A DNA stretch of 8,602 bases from Thermoplasmatota archaeon (GCA_022848785.1 JAJISK010000038.1:1-8602), one strand, 5' to 3'. Shown: positions 1 through 6,047, counted from the stretch's first letter. Numbers and translations: made by a program. Notes: a model not told the origin generated them from the sequence alone.

Positions 1-594
1 CACGCAGGCCAGATTCTCGCTTCCTCCACCTTCCGGCCTGTGGACGTCGGCCGCTGCGAATTCGTCGACTTCCAGGGCAATCGGCGCACGCGGTACTTTG
101 CCAACATCCTGGAGGCCGGTTCCGGGGGAGAGGTCGTCGATCGTGTGAATCGGAGTTCGAAGCCTTTCGGCGGTCGGGTCGCTTTCTTCACGGCGATCAT
201 CGCGACCCTCTTCACCTACCGCAACCGGTCCATTCGCGTGGAAGTGGACGACAAGCCCTTCGCGGAGGGCCGAATGAACGGTGTCATCGTGGCCAACGGC
301 CGGTACTTCGGAAGCGGTCTCCAGCCTGCCCCCGAGGCCCGCCTCGACGACGGCCTTCTGGACGTGGTTGTCTTTGGGGACGTCAGCCCACCAGAGGCCC
401 TGGCCAGTATGGGAAAACTCCGCGCCGGAGAACATCTGGCCCACCCGAAAGTCTCCCACACGCAGGGCCGCAGCCTCGTGGCCACCTCCGAGGAGGAGGT
501 CCTCGCGGAAATGGACGGGGAGCTCGTGGGTACCCTGCCGATGCGGGCCACTCTCCTCCCGGGCCTCCTGTCGGTGCGGGTCCTGGCCGCCTAA
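1..594 (+). CDS. Diacylglycerol kinase / YegS-family lipid kinase, C-terminal part (5' end outside window)
   Basis: The frame is open from base 1 to the TAA at 592-594, so this is the C-terminal ~197 residues of a longer protein (family members are usually about 300 aa). The segment NGRYFGSGLQPAPEARLDDG (285-344) followed by LLDVVVFGD matches the conserved core of the DagK/YegS/sphingosine-kinase family, in which this part forms the beta-sandwich domain; the late MDGE (511-522) is also typical. The ATP-binding N-terminal domain with its GGDGT-type motif lies outside the window. By family knowledge it would phosphorylate the hydroxyl of a lipid or polyprenol-like alcohol at the membrane; the archaeal substrate cannot be told from sequence. 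It ends 31 bp before the MgtE-type gene, which has its own TATA-like box, so the two are probably separately transcribed although same-strand. The family call is firm, the substrate unknown. Confidence 0.85.
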   Translation, partial: HAGQILASSTFRPVDVGRCEFVDFQGNRRTRYFANILEAGSGGEVVDRVNRSSKPFGGRVAFFTAIIATLFTYRNRSIRVEVDDKPFAEGRMNGVIVANGRYFGSGLQPAPEARLDDGLLDVVVFGDVSPPEALASMGKLRAGEHLAHPKVSHTQGRSLVATSEEEVLAEMDGELVGTLPMRATLLPGLLSVRVLAA

Positions 595-596
595 AC

Positions 597-606
597 CCTT
601 TTTAGG
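597..606 (+). promoter_or_regulatory. TATA-like box of the mgtE-type operon, leaderless spacing
   Basis: CCTTTTTAGG sits in the 31-bp gap after the lipid kinase stop. Its first T (599) is 27 bases before the A of the ATG at 626, which is where an archaeal TATA box would place transcription start essentially on the start codon, and no Shine-Dalgarno is seen before that ATG. The same bases form a short inverted repeat (AAACC ... GGTTT, 593-609) around the T run, so they might also help terminate the upstream gene. Inferred from spacing and composition only. Confidence 0.5.
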
Positions 607-625
607 TTTCGGCCTTCCCCAACCG

Positions 626-1183
626 ATGCCGCTCCCCTCCGTGTACCGGGAGGCGCTCCCGGTCCTGCTTCTCTCGGGGCTCGGGCTCGTGGTGGCGGGC
701 CTCCTCCTGGGGGAGATGGAGGGCATCCTGCGCCGAACGCCGGGTCTCATCGTCCTGATCCCCGTCCTCATCGCCCTTCGCGGCGGGGTGAGCGGGTCCA
801 TGGGAGCACGCATGGGCACCGCCATCCACATGGGTCTCATCGAGAGGGGAAACCTGTGGAACGAGGAAGCGCGACAGGGCGTCCTGGCGGCGGTCCTCCT
901 GAGCCTGACCCTCTCGGCCCTTGCCGGGGTCCTCGGGCACTTCACCACTCTCCTCCTGGGCCTCCCGTCCGCCGGCCTGGGGAAGCTCGTCCTCATCGCC
1001 ACTGTGGCGGGAACGGCGGCCGGACTCCTGCTGGTGGGAGTAACCTTTGGCGTCCTCATGCTGGCCTTTCGCCGGGGGCTCGACCCGGACAACGTGACGA
1101 CGCCCACCCTCGCCACGGTGGGGGACATCGTCACGGTCCTCCTCCTTTTCGTCGTGGCCTTTCTCGTGGGGGGGACTCCCTGA
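626..1183 (+). CDS. MgtE-type (SLC41-like) divalent cation transporter, first half
   Basis: A 185-aa, strongly hydrophobic protein with about five membrane segments (roughly residues 10-29, 38-51, 87-110, 119-147, 165-182). It is a single MgtE-type transmembrane domain without the N and CBS cytoplasmic domains of bacterial MgtE. Signature pieces are the Gly-rich stretch ending GAR (residues 53-62) and GLDPDNVTTPTLATVGD (151-167), which corresponds to the DPA...P...T..D pore signature of MgtE, with an acidic residue (D167) in the last helix. The probable role is Mg2+ or another divalent cation moved across the cytoplasmic membrane. It is too small to be a full pore alone and is followed at once by a second homologous half, so the pair likely makes a pseudo-dimeric channel. 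The ATG at 626 fits the promoter spacing. It is first gene of a four-gene overlapping cluster. The stop TGA at 1181-1183 follows a G7 tract (1168-1174). Confidence 0.85.
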   Translation: MPLPSVYREALPVLLLSGLGLVVAGLLLGEMEGILRRTPGLIVLIPVLIALRGGVSGSMGARMGTAIHMGLIERGNLWNEEARQGVLAAVLLSLTLSALAGVLGHFTTLLLGLPSAGLGKLVLIATVAGTAAGLLLVGVTFGVLMLAFRRGLDPDNVTTPTLATVGDIVTVLLLFVVAFLVGGTP

Positions 1184-1752
1184 CCTTCTACCGTTGGACA
1201 GGCATCGTCCGTGAGAGCCTTCCCGCTCTCGCCTTCCTATTGGTGTTCAACGTCGTGGCCGGGCAGATCTTGAACACCCAGATCTTGAACGCCCGGGAGG
1301 CCGTCTTCCTGGCGGCGCCCTTCCTCCTCATCCTCGTCCCCGTCATCAACGGGGTCGGGGGCAACGTGGGGACGGTCCTCGGGGCCCGCATCACCTCCGG
1401 CCTCTACACGGGGACCCTTTCCGTCCGCCTCTCCGATCGGGGCCTCCGGGCCCAGGTGCGGGACGCCCTGGTCCTCTATCTGCTGAGCTTCTCCCTCCTG
1501 GGAATTTTCATATACGCGGCCGCGGTAGGTCTCGGGGTTACGCCCCCTTTCGGATTGGAGGTGCTCCTCTTCCTGATGCTGACCACCGGCCTCATGCTCG
1601 CGGGGGTCCTCATCCTTGTCACCGTGGCGGTGGCCCTCCTCTCCTTCTCCCACGGCCTGGACCCCGACAACTTCATCACCCCCATCGTCACGACCCTGGG
1701 GGACCTGCTGGGGATCGCCTTCCTCGTCCTCGTGCTGGGGGCCTTCCTGTGA
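1180..1752 (+). CDS. MgtE-type (SLC41-like) divalent cation transporter, second half; non-standard start
   Basis: A second MgtE-type domain of about 190 aa, homologous to the preceding gene: PVINGVGG and GAR (residues 54-70) match its Gly-rich stretch and GLDPDNFITPIVTTLGD (159-175) its pore signature, with about five membrane helices. It presumably pairs with the first half to form one divalent cation pore. The start is problematic. The homologous N-terminus begins at about LTFYRW, but the frame has no ATG, GTG or TTG there; the first, TTG 1240 and GTG 1243, lie inside the first membrane helix. I place the start at CTG 1180-1182, which overlaps the upstream TGA as CTGA, like the GTGA junction at the other end of this gene, with a G-rich SD-like tract just before. 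Alternatively, one extra G in the G7 run would fuse both halves into one protein of about 377 aa. A 15-bp tandem repeat after helix 1 adds five residues. Family call firm, start uncertain. Confidence 0.75.
   Translation: MTFYRWTGIVRESLPALAFLLVFNVVAGQILNTQILNAREAVFLAAPFLLILVPVINGVGGNVGTVLGARITSGLYTGTLSVRLSDRGLRAQVRDALVLYLLSFSLLGIFIYAAAVGLGVTPPFGLEVLLFLMLTTGLMLAGVLILVTVAVALLSFSHGLDPDNFITPIVTTLGDLLGIAFLVLVLGAFL
1264..1293 (+). repeat. 15-bp tandem duplication inside the second MgtE half
   Basis: CAGATCTTGAACACC (1264-1278) is followed directly by CAGATCTTGAACGCC (1279-1293), 14 of 15 bases identical. In frame it encodes QILNT-QILNA just after the first membrane helix. The paralogous first half is exactly five residues shorter between the VVAG of helix 1 and the P of helix 2 (21 against 26 residues), so the extra length equals one repeat unit. 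This looks like a recent in-frame micro-duplication in a loop. Confidence 0.85.
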
Positions 1753-2369
1753 CGTCGGAAGGGTACCGCGAGGTGGAGTACACCCCCACCAGCGTGAAGG
1801 ACTTCCTGGTGGAGATGAAGGACATCAGCGAGCATATCGTCGACCTCGCCTACGCAGCCGTCGTCTTCGACAGCGACGACCTGGCCGCGGAAGTCCGGAC
1901 GTTGGAGGAGCGGATGGACTACCTGCGGTACCAGATCCGGATGATCGCCCTCATGGCGAGTCGAACGAAGGAGGACGCCGAGCAGCTTGCAGGCATCCTC
2001 CAAGTGGCCTCCGCGGCGGAAACCATCTCCAATGGCGCCGGAGACATCGTGAACCTGCTGGAGCAGCGCATCGAGGCCCGTCCGTTCCTCCCCTTCCTCC
2101 TGGGGGAGGCGGATGAGAAACTCCGGGCGCTGCAGCTCCAGGAGGGGTCAAGCATGGTGGGTCGGACCGTCGCGGACCTCCGGGTGGAGACCGAGACGGG
2201 GATGCGCATCATTGCCCTACGCCGGGGTAGGAAGTGGATCTCTGACCCAGAAGGGGAGGAGGTCCTGCGGGGGGGAGATCTCCTCGTGCTGCGGGGAACA
2301 GAGGATGGGTTCCAGCGCTTGGGACGGTACGCCCGGGGCGAGGAGGCATGGCCGGAGGCGAGCTCCTGA
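1749..2369 (+). CDS. PhoU domain plus TrkA_C (RCK_C) domain protein, first copy
   Basis: A 206-aa soluble protein. Residues about 15-108 form a helical PhoU-like domain with acidic ExxxD patterns (E28/D32, E53/D57), which in PhoU proteins can bind metal ions. Residues about 120-192 form a TrkA_C domain: GRTVADLRVETETGMRIIAL, then a GGDLLVLRG strand, the usual fold end. Single proteins with this PhoU-TrkA_C layout are common beside MgtE-type genes in archaea. The likely role is a cytoplasmic regulatory subunit that gates or reports on the neighbouring cation transporter; the TrkA_C module commonly binds a small ligand (nucleotides, including c-di-AMP in some K+ transporters), but which ligand applies here is not visible. 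The GTG start at 1749 overlaps the upstream TGA by GTGA, so translation is coupled. It is a tandem paralogue of the next gene. Domain call firm, function inferred. Confidence 0.85.
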   Translation: MTSEGYREVEYTPTSVKDFLVEMKDISEHIVDLAYAAVVFDSDDLAAEVRTLEERMDYLRYQIRMIALMASRTKEDAEQLAGILQVASAAETISNGAGDIVNLLEQRIEARPFLPFLLGEADEKLRALQLQEGSSMVGRTVADLRVETETGMRIIALRRGRKWISDPEGEEVLRGGDLLVLRGTEDGFQRLGRYARGEEAWPEASS

Positions 2370-2926
2370 CTCTCGAAGAGACGCTACGGGAGATGAAGGA
2401 CACCTCCGAACTCATGATCGACCTCGCCTACTCCGCCCTCCTCTACTCGAACGAGGAGATCGCGCGCCACGTCCTCGAGTTGGAGGATCGCATCGACGCA
2501 TGGGACCAGGCGGTCCAACAGGAGGCCGTGGAGCGGGCCATCGAGGACGGGGACGTGCAGAAGGCCCTCGTGTTCATCCGGATCGCGTCTTCGATCGAAG
2601 ACATCGCGGACGGGGCCTTGCAGATCGCCGACGTGGTGCTGCGTGACATCGAGCCCCATCCCATCATCGCGGAGGCGCTGAGGGAATCGGATACGAGCAT
2701 CTCGACCGTCACGGTCCCTGCGGGCTCGCCCGCCTCGAGGCGCACCTTGGGGGAGCTGAAGGTGGCTTCCGAGACCGGTGCCTGGGTCCTTGCCATCCGG
2801 AGGGAGGGGTCTTGGATCTACGGACCGGATCAGGACACCCGGCTCCTCGAGGGAGACCTGCTCGTCGTGCGGGGCCCCATCGAGGGGGAACCCGAACTCC
2901 ACAGGCTCCTGGCCCCGCGAGGATAG
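2348..2926 (+). CDS. PhoU domain plus TrkA_C (RCK_C) domain protein, second copy
   Basis: A 192-aa paralogue of the upstream protein: LREMKDTSELMIDLAYSALL aligns with LVEMKDISEHIVDLAYAAVV without gaps. The PhoU-like part is residues about 8-102, with ExxxD patterns E21/D25, E46/D50 and E84/D88 (the third is ExxxN in the first copy). The TrkA_C part is about 112-188: RTLGELKVASETGAWVLAIR and EGDLLVVRG. The two copies have diverged enough that they may form a hetero-oligomer, matching the two different MgtE halves. The ATG at 2348 overlaps the end of the first copy by 22 bp and is preceded by a purine-rich GAGGAGG, though very close; ATG 2393 is a less likely alternative. Its TAG stop (2924-2926) lies inside the 3' end of the convergent tRNA-Gln gene. 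Last gene of the + strand cluster. Confidence 0.85.
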   Translation: MAGGELLTLEETLREMKDTSELMIDLAYSALLYSNEEIARHVLELEDRIDAWDQAVQQEAVERAIEDGDVQKALVFIRIASSIEDIADGALQIADVVLRDIEPHPIIAEALRESDTSISTVTVPAGSPASRRTLGELKVASETGAWVLAIRREGSWIYGPDQDTRLLEGDLLVVRGPIEGEPELHRLLAPRG

Positions 2927-3017
2927 CCCCGGGCAGATTCGAACTGCCGTCACGAGGTCTCTCCTCGGCTTTCGCCGATCCAGAGCCTCGCATGATTGAC
3001 CGCTACACCACGGGGCT
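2924..3017 (-). tRNA. tRNA-Gln (anticodon CUG) with a 21-nt intron
   Basis: Read on the - strand, the acceptor AGCCCCG (3017-3011) pairs with CGGGGCU (2931-2925), leaving discriminator A at 2924; no CCA is encoded. The T arm is GGCAG-UUCGAAU-CUGCC (2948-2932). The D arm has GUG/CAU pairing with a GGUCAAU loop. The anticodon stem CGAGG/CCUCG (2990-2986 with 2957-2953) is interrupted by an intron; after its removal the loop is CUCUGGA, anticodon CUG at 2983-2981, reading CAG. The mature length is 73 nt. The gene lies downstream of the lysyl-tRNA synthetase and methyltransferase genes on the same strand but has its own TATA-like box. The discriminator and last acceptor bases overlap the stop codon of the convergent PhoU-TrkA_C gene. 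No T-rich terminator is visible past the 3' end. Confidence 0.95.
2959..2979 (-). other. tRNA-Gln intron with canonical bulge-helix-bulge splice motif
   Basis: Between anticodon stem strands the precursor folds as a perfect archaeal BHB: central 4-bp helix CUCU/GGAG (one U-G pair), 5' bulge GGA, 3' bulge AGA, and an intron stem UCGGC/GCCGA closed by a GAAA tetraloop. Cutting after the second base of each bulge, the known rule for the archaeal splicing endonuclease, removes exactly 21 nt (2979 to 2959) at the canonical 37/38 site and restores a 7-base anticodon loop. Confidence 0.93.
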
Positions 3018-3042
3018 GCGGGGGGTCTGAGCCTTGCCTCGG

Positions 3043-3051
3043 CCTAAAATG
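3043..3051 (-). promoter_or_regulatory. TATA-like box of the tRNA-Gln gene
   Basis: On the - strand CATTTTAGG, preceded by a purine-rich GGAA that fits a BRE, is centred about 30 bases before the first base of the tRNA (3017). This would start transcription around 3021, giving a very short 5' leader. It lies in the gap after the methyltransferase stop (3057), so the tRNA need not depend on the protein operon. Confidence 0.6.
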
Positions 3052-3056
3052 TTCCG

Positions 3057-3818
3057 TCACTCGTCTCTTCGAGCGACCGCCAGCACGCGGAGTTCGTCAG
3101 GGTGAGCGGGCTCGAGGGTCTTGCGAGACCAATCCAGCATGGCGAGCGGGTGGAGCCCCGCGTCGGTGAGAAGGTCTTCCGTTTCCTCCAGCTCATACAG
3201 GGCCATCGTGCCGCGTTCTGTGAATCTCTCCTCCACACGGTCGCCGCGGAGTATCATGTGCCTGAGGGTGATGTGGAGGGCATGCGCCTCCGTGTCGACC
3301 CGCCCCTCCCCCATGCGAATGAGGCGAATCCCCTCTCCTTCTCGCTCCAACCAGTCCTGATGGCCGTCCCTTGCCCCCGGCCGGTTCCACCACTCAAAGG
3401 CCAGAACTCCGCCCGGCTCGAGCCGCTCTCGGAAGCCAGCAAGGGCGTCCCGCACCTCGCCTCGCGGTAGGTGGCCGAATGCCCCGAACATACAGATGAG
3501 CGCGTCGAATCGGCCGACCTTCCCAAGATCGCGCATATCCCCCAACATGAAGCGGGGCCCATCGGTCCGGCCTCGAGCCTTCGCCTCTGCAAGGCCGATG
3601 AAGGTCTCGTTCCGATCCACGCCCACCACATCGTAGCCGCGTGACACGAGAACGAAGCTGTGGTTGCCTGTGCCGCATCCCAGGTCGAGAATCGTTCGAA
3701 CCGGGCACCCCGCGTAGCGGTCAAAGACCCCCTCCAAGAGGTCCGACTCCCGGTCGTAGTCCACGATGGGGCCGTAGATGAGGTCGTAGTACGGTGCGGA
3801 GCGGGCATAGAGGTCCAC
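3057..3818 (-). CDS. SAM-dependent class I methyltransferase, substrate unknown
   Basis: A 253-aa protein with a Rossmann-type methyltransferase core: N-terminal YARSAPYYDLIYG (residues 4-16), motif I ILDLGCGTGNHS (43-54) for the SAM glycine loop, VVGVDRN (64-70) whose Asp binds the SAM ribose, MLGDMRDL (91-98), and LEPGGVLAFEWWNR (133-146) as the post-core strand. The family resembles small-molecule N/O-methyltransferases of the Methyltransf_25 type; nothing fixes the substrate. I prefer the GTG at 3818, one base after the stop of lysyl-tRNA synthetase and preceded by GGGAGGT, which is also that gene's last codons and stop. It puts the usual YxxxAxYYDxxY segment right at the N-terminus. A TTG at 3857 would add 13 unconvincing residues and overlap the upstream gene. 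Co-transcription with the synthetase is very likely; a role in tRNA or translation would be a guess from context only. Confidence 0.82.
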   Translation of the reverse strand: MDLYARSAPYYDLIYGPIVDYDRESDLLEGVFDRYAGCPVRTILDLGCGTGNHSFVLVSRGYDVVGVDRNETFIGLAEAKARGRTDGPRFMLGDMRDLGKVGRFDALICMFGAFGHLPRGEVRDALAGFRERLEPGGVLAFEWWNRPGARDGHQDWLEREGEGIRLIRMGEGRVDTEAHALHITLRHMILRGDRVEERFTERGTMALYELEETEDLLTDAGLHPLAMLDWSRKTLEPAHPDELRVLAVARRDE

Positions 3819-3819
3819 G

Positions 3820-5409
3820 CTACCTCCCGCCGGCCTGTTTGAGGCGCTGGAGGACAAAGTCCCGGTCCAGGACTGCCAGGAGGGGAGCGGCTCTCGGGCC
3901 AGAGGACTTTCCCAAGAAAACCAGGTAGACGGCGGCGAATAAGCGCTTGGTGGACACGGGGAGGGCCCCTTCTGTCGTTAGGTGAACCATGGCTTCCTTG
4001 ATGGAGGCCTCCTGCCACGGAACGTCGGCGAGCGACTCCCGCAGGCTTGCCAAGGACTCCCTCTCCGGTTCCTCGAGAGCCGCGGCCACCTCGGGGGGGA
4101 GCGCCTTCTGCACCTCGATGCGTCGCGATTCTGGCGCGTAATCCCGGGCCCATCCGCGAGCCTGCGCCAACCGCCTCGCGACACGGTCGCGCTCCCAGAG
4201 GCTCGGCTCGCTCTCGATCATGCCCGTCTCCTTCAGGCGAGTCAACGACCAGCCCAACTGATCCTCCACGGGGGCGACCTGGGCCAGGAGGCTGGCATGC
4301 CGGTAGGAGAGCTGGAGAGGCCGTTCGTCGGGCGGTGGGTCAAGCTGCGCCAGCAGGTAGGCGCGTGCCGTATCGGTCTCCGGAGCGGTGTAATAGGCCG
4401 TCTCCGCCTGGTCGTACCGCTGGTGGTAGGCGTCGACCTGAGAGAGGTCCAATACGAGCCTCCTTCGCATCGGCGTGGCGGCGAAGAGGAAACGCAGGAC
4501 CTCTGCATCCGCCACGTCGAGCCAGGTCTGGGGGCCAAAGCCCACGAACCCCGAGCTGTCCATGTCCCCCCGGTCCTTCCCGCCTTCCGCATACCCCACC
4601 CACTCGTAGGGGATGCCGAAGGGCGCTTGAATGCCCAGGATGGTCTCCGCGACGACCTGGGAGGTCTCCCGTGACCCGCCCGGGGCCGCGTGGTCTTTGC
4701 CGAAGGGCTCCACGTTCACCCCCAGGAGGGACCAGAGGACGGGCCACTCGATTCGCCAGTTCAGCTTCCCTAGTTCCAGGGGGGACGAACCGCTCCCGCC
4801 GCATTCGCACTCATACGCGACCTCCCCATCGGTGAAACCGAGCGCGCGAGAGTCCCCGATTCTTCGGCACGTAAGGCAGAGGGGCTCGAAGGGAATCCAG
4901 CCTGCAGGTTGGGGATTGCGCGGGCGGTACCGGTTCACGATTTCACGAAGCGCCTCTCCCTTGTTCACCACCTCCCGCACCAAGGCTTGCATCGCGTCCG
5001 TACGGTACAAGTCGGAAGTCCGGGACACCTCGACCCCGGGAGCGAATCGATCCATGGGACGAGCAAATCCCTCCCAGTAGTGCTCCACCCAATTCGCGTG
5101 ACAGCCCTCCGGGTCCGGGACCTCAATCATCCTGTATCCGGTGTACGCGGCGCCCTCCCCGGCGGCGAACCGGGCCACCTGTTCGGGACTGCCCTTCCAG
5201 CGATCCTGCGTGTAGAGCACGAGGTGCTGGGTAACGGACCGGCCCGCGGCACGAAGTCGGGTCGCGATGAGATGGTTAAGGACGATCTCGCCCCGTAGTC
5301 GGCCGACATGTTGTAGGCCCGAAACGGAGAGACCTGCGTTGCAGACGATCGAACCCGTCCCGGCCAAGAACGCCTCGACCGAGGGATAGAGCTCATCGAA
5401 CCAGTGCAT
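3820..5409 (-). CDS. lysS: Class I lysyl-tRNA synthetase, with degenerate KMSKS loop
   Basis: A 529-aa cytoplasmic enzyme expected to charge tRNA-Lys with lysine using ATP. It is the class I (archaeal) form, unrelated in fold to bacterial class II LysRS. Visible marks are the HIGH-type motif SGLQHVGRLRGE (residues 30-41), a probable zinc knuckle with C178/C181 and C201/C203, and GKLNWRIEWP (214-223) followed by VEPFGKDHAAPGGS (233-246), all typical of the family core. The C-terminal about 200 residues are helical, as expected for the anticodon-binding cage. The length is normal. The odd point is the loop where KMSSSKG is expected, just after IPYEWVGYAEGGK: it reads DRGDMDSSGF (279-288), keeping Met and two Ser but lacking both lysines. 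The start ATG at 5407-5409 lies six bases after the upstream regulator stop with GAGGG just before it, so the two are coupled. It could be the organism's only LysRS or a diverged paralogue. Confidence 0.88.
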   Translation of the reverse strand: MHWFDELYPSVEAFLAGTGSIVCNAGLSVSGLQHVGRLRGEIVLNHLIATRLRAAGRSVTQHLVLYTQDRWKGSPEQVARFAAGEGAAYTGYRMIEVPDPEGCHANWVEHYWEGFARPMDRFAPGVEVSRTSDLYRTDAMQALVREVVNKGEALREIVNRYRPRNPQPAGWIPFEPLCLTCRRIGDSRALGFTDGEVAYECECGGSGSSPLELGKLNWRIEWPVLWSLLGVNVEPFGKDHAAPGGSRETSQVVAETILGIQAPFGIPYEWVGYAEGGKDRGDMDSSGFVGFGPQTWLDVADAEVLRFLFAATPMRRRLVLDLSQVDAYHQRYDQAETAYYTAPETDTARAYLLAQLDPPPDERPLQLSYRHASLLAQVAPVEDQLGWSLTRLKETGMIESEPSLWERDRVARRLAQARGWARDYAPESRRIEVQKALPPEVAAALEEPERESLASLRESLADVPWQEASIKEAMVHLTTEGALPVSTKRLFAAVYLVFLGKSSGPRAAPLLAVLDRDFVLQRLKQAGGR

Positions 5410-5415
5410 CCCTCA

Positions 5416-6009
5416 TCACGCGATGCCTCGGGCCCGGATGAGGGCCCGCAAGGGAACGCCGTCCACGTCGTCACGGTCCGTCTTGTTGACCAGGACCACG
5501 GTCAGGATGACCTGTCCGCCCGCCTCCTGCGTCTCCCGGATGGCGCCTCGAATCGTCTCTCCCGTGCTGAGGACGTCGTCTACGATGACGACGCTCTTGC
5601 CATCGACCCCCGCATAGTTGGAGCTAAAGGCCCCACCCTCCGGACGGGATTGGCTAGGCCGGAAGACCACGAGCTCCTTGTCCATGTCCTCCGAGACGAG
5701 GGTGGCGTAGGGAATCCCGTTGATCGCGATCCCCAGGATGGAATCGACATCGAGGTCCCGCTTCTCCAGTTCCTCCAGGATGACATCCGTCATGGCCGCG
5801 GCGATGAAGCCCATCCGGGTGCCGAAAACGCCGATCGAGCGCCAGCCAATCTTGATGTCCTGAGGCGGGGCCTCCCCCCGCACCCCGCGGGTGAGCAACC
5901 AGGTGACCGTTTCGGGGGAGAGGTGGAGCTCGTCCCCGATCTCCTTCTCGCTGAGGCCTTTCTCCTTGAACTCCATGGCCTTGCGAACCAGGGCGTCGAT
6001 GCTCTTCAT
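5416..6009 (-). CDS. gfcR: GfcR-like transcription regulator: HTH plus phosphoribosyltransferase domain (PyrE-like)
   Basis: A 197-aa protein. Residues about 3-41 are a helix-turn-helix (ALVRKAMEFKEKGLSEKEIG, then LHLSPETVTWLLTRG). The rest is a type I PRTase fold close to orotate phosphoribosyltransferase, with the PRPP-binding motif VVIVDDVLSTGET (140-152) and a flexible-loop region around 120-133. This architecture matches the archaeal PyrE-like family, of which haloarchaeal GfcR is a characterised DNA-binding regulator of sugar metabolism; whether this copy has enzymatic activity or binds PRPP only as effector is unknown. The start at ATG 6009 is chosen because the HTH begins there; the in-frame extension to 6090 runs across the TATA-like box and has no family match. 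It is first gene of the - strand operon with lysyl-tRNA synthetase and a methyltransferase. The domain call is firm, the target genes unknown. Confidence 0.85.
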   Translation of the reverse strand: MKSIDALVRKAMEFKEKGLSEKEIGDELHLSPETVTWLLTRGVRGEAPPQDIKIGWRSIGVFGTRMGFIAAAMTDVILEELEKRDLDVDSILGIAINGIPYATLVSEDMDKELVVFRPSQSRPEGGAFSSNYAGVDGKSVVIVDDVLSTGETIRGAIRETQEAGGQVILTVVLVNKTDRDDVDGVPLRALIRARGIA

Positions 6010-6038
6010 GGCGTACCCCGGACTTATCCTAGGCCGGG

Positions 6039-6047
6039 CTATTAAGG
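6039..6047 (-). promoter_or_regulatory. TATA-like box of the gfcR-lysS operon
   Basis: On the - strand CCTTAATAG is the most AT-rich element upstream of the gene. Its first T (6045) is 36 bases before the ATG at 6009, so transcription would start near 6018 and leave a leader of roughly 9 bases with no clear Shine-Dalgarno. Spacing-based inference. Confidence 0.5.

Noticed and set aside
593..609. Inverted repeat AAACC-GGTTT as an intrinsic terminator
   Set aside because: The stem is only 5 bp and the T run is in the loop rather than after it; the T run fits better as a TATA-like box.
856..1179. Upstream extension of the second MgtE frame (GC-rich, open, starting ATG 856)
   Set aside because: It is rich in Pro, Gly, Arg and His and lies fully inside the first MgtE gene; the homology begins only near 1180.
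3819..3857. TTG start at 3857 for the methyltransferase
   Set aside because: It overlaps the synthetase gene, adds a Ser-rich tail with no family match, and lacks a ribosome site; GTG 3818 follows GGGAGGT.
3254..4153. 299-aa ORF on - spanning the lysS-methyltransferase junction
   Set aside because: Out-of-frame shadow of two well-supported genes.
4047..4835. 262-aa ORF on + across lysS
   Set aside because: Arg/Pro-rich antisense shadow of the synthetase with no recognisable motif.
5404..6045. 213-aa ORF on + opposite gfcR
   Set aside because: Antisense shadow; the - strand frame has the HTH and PRPP motif.
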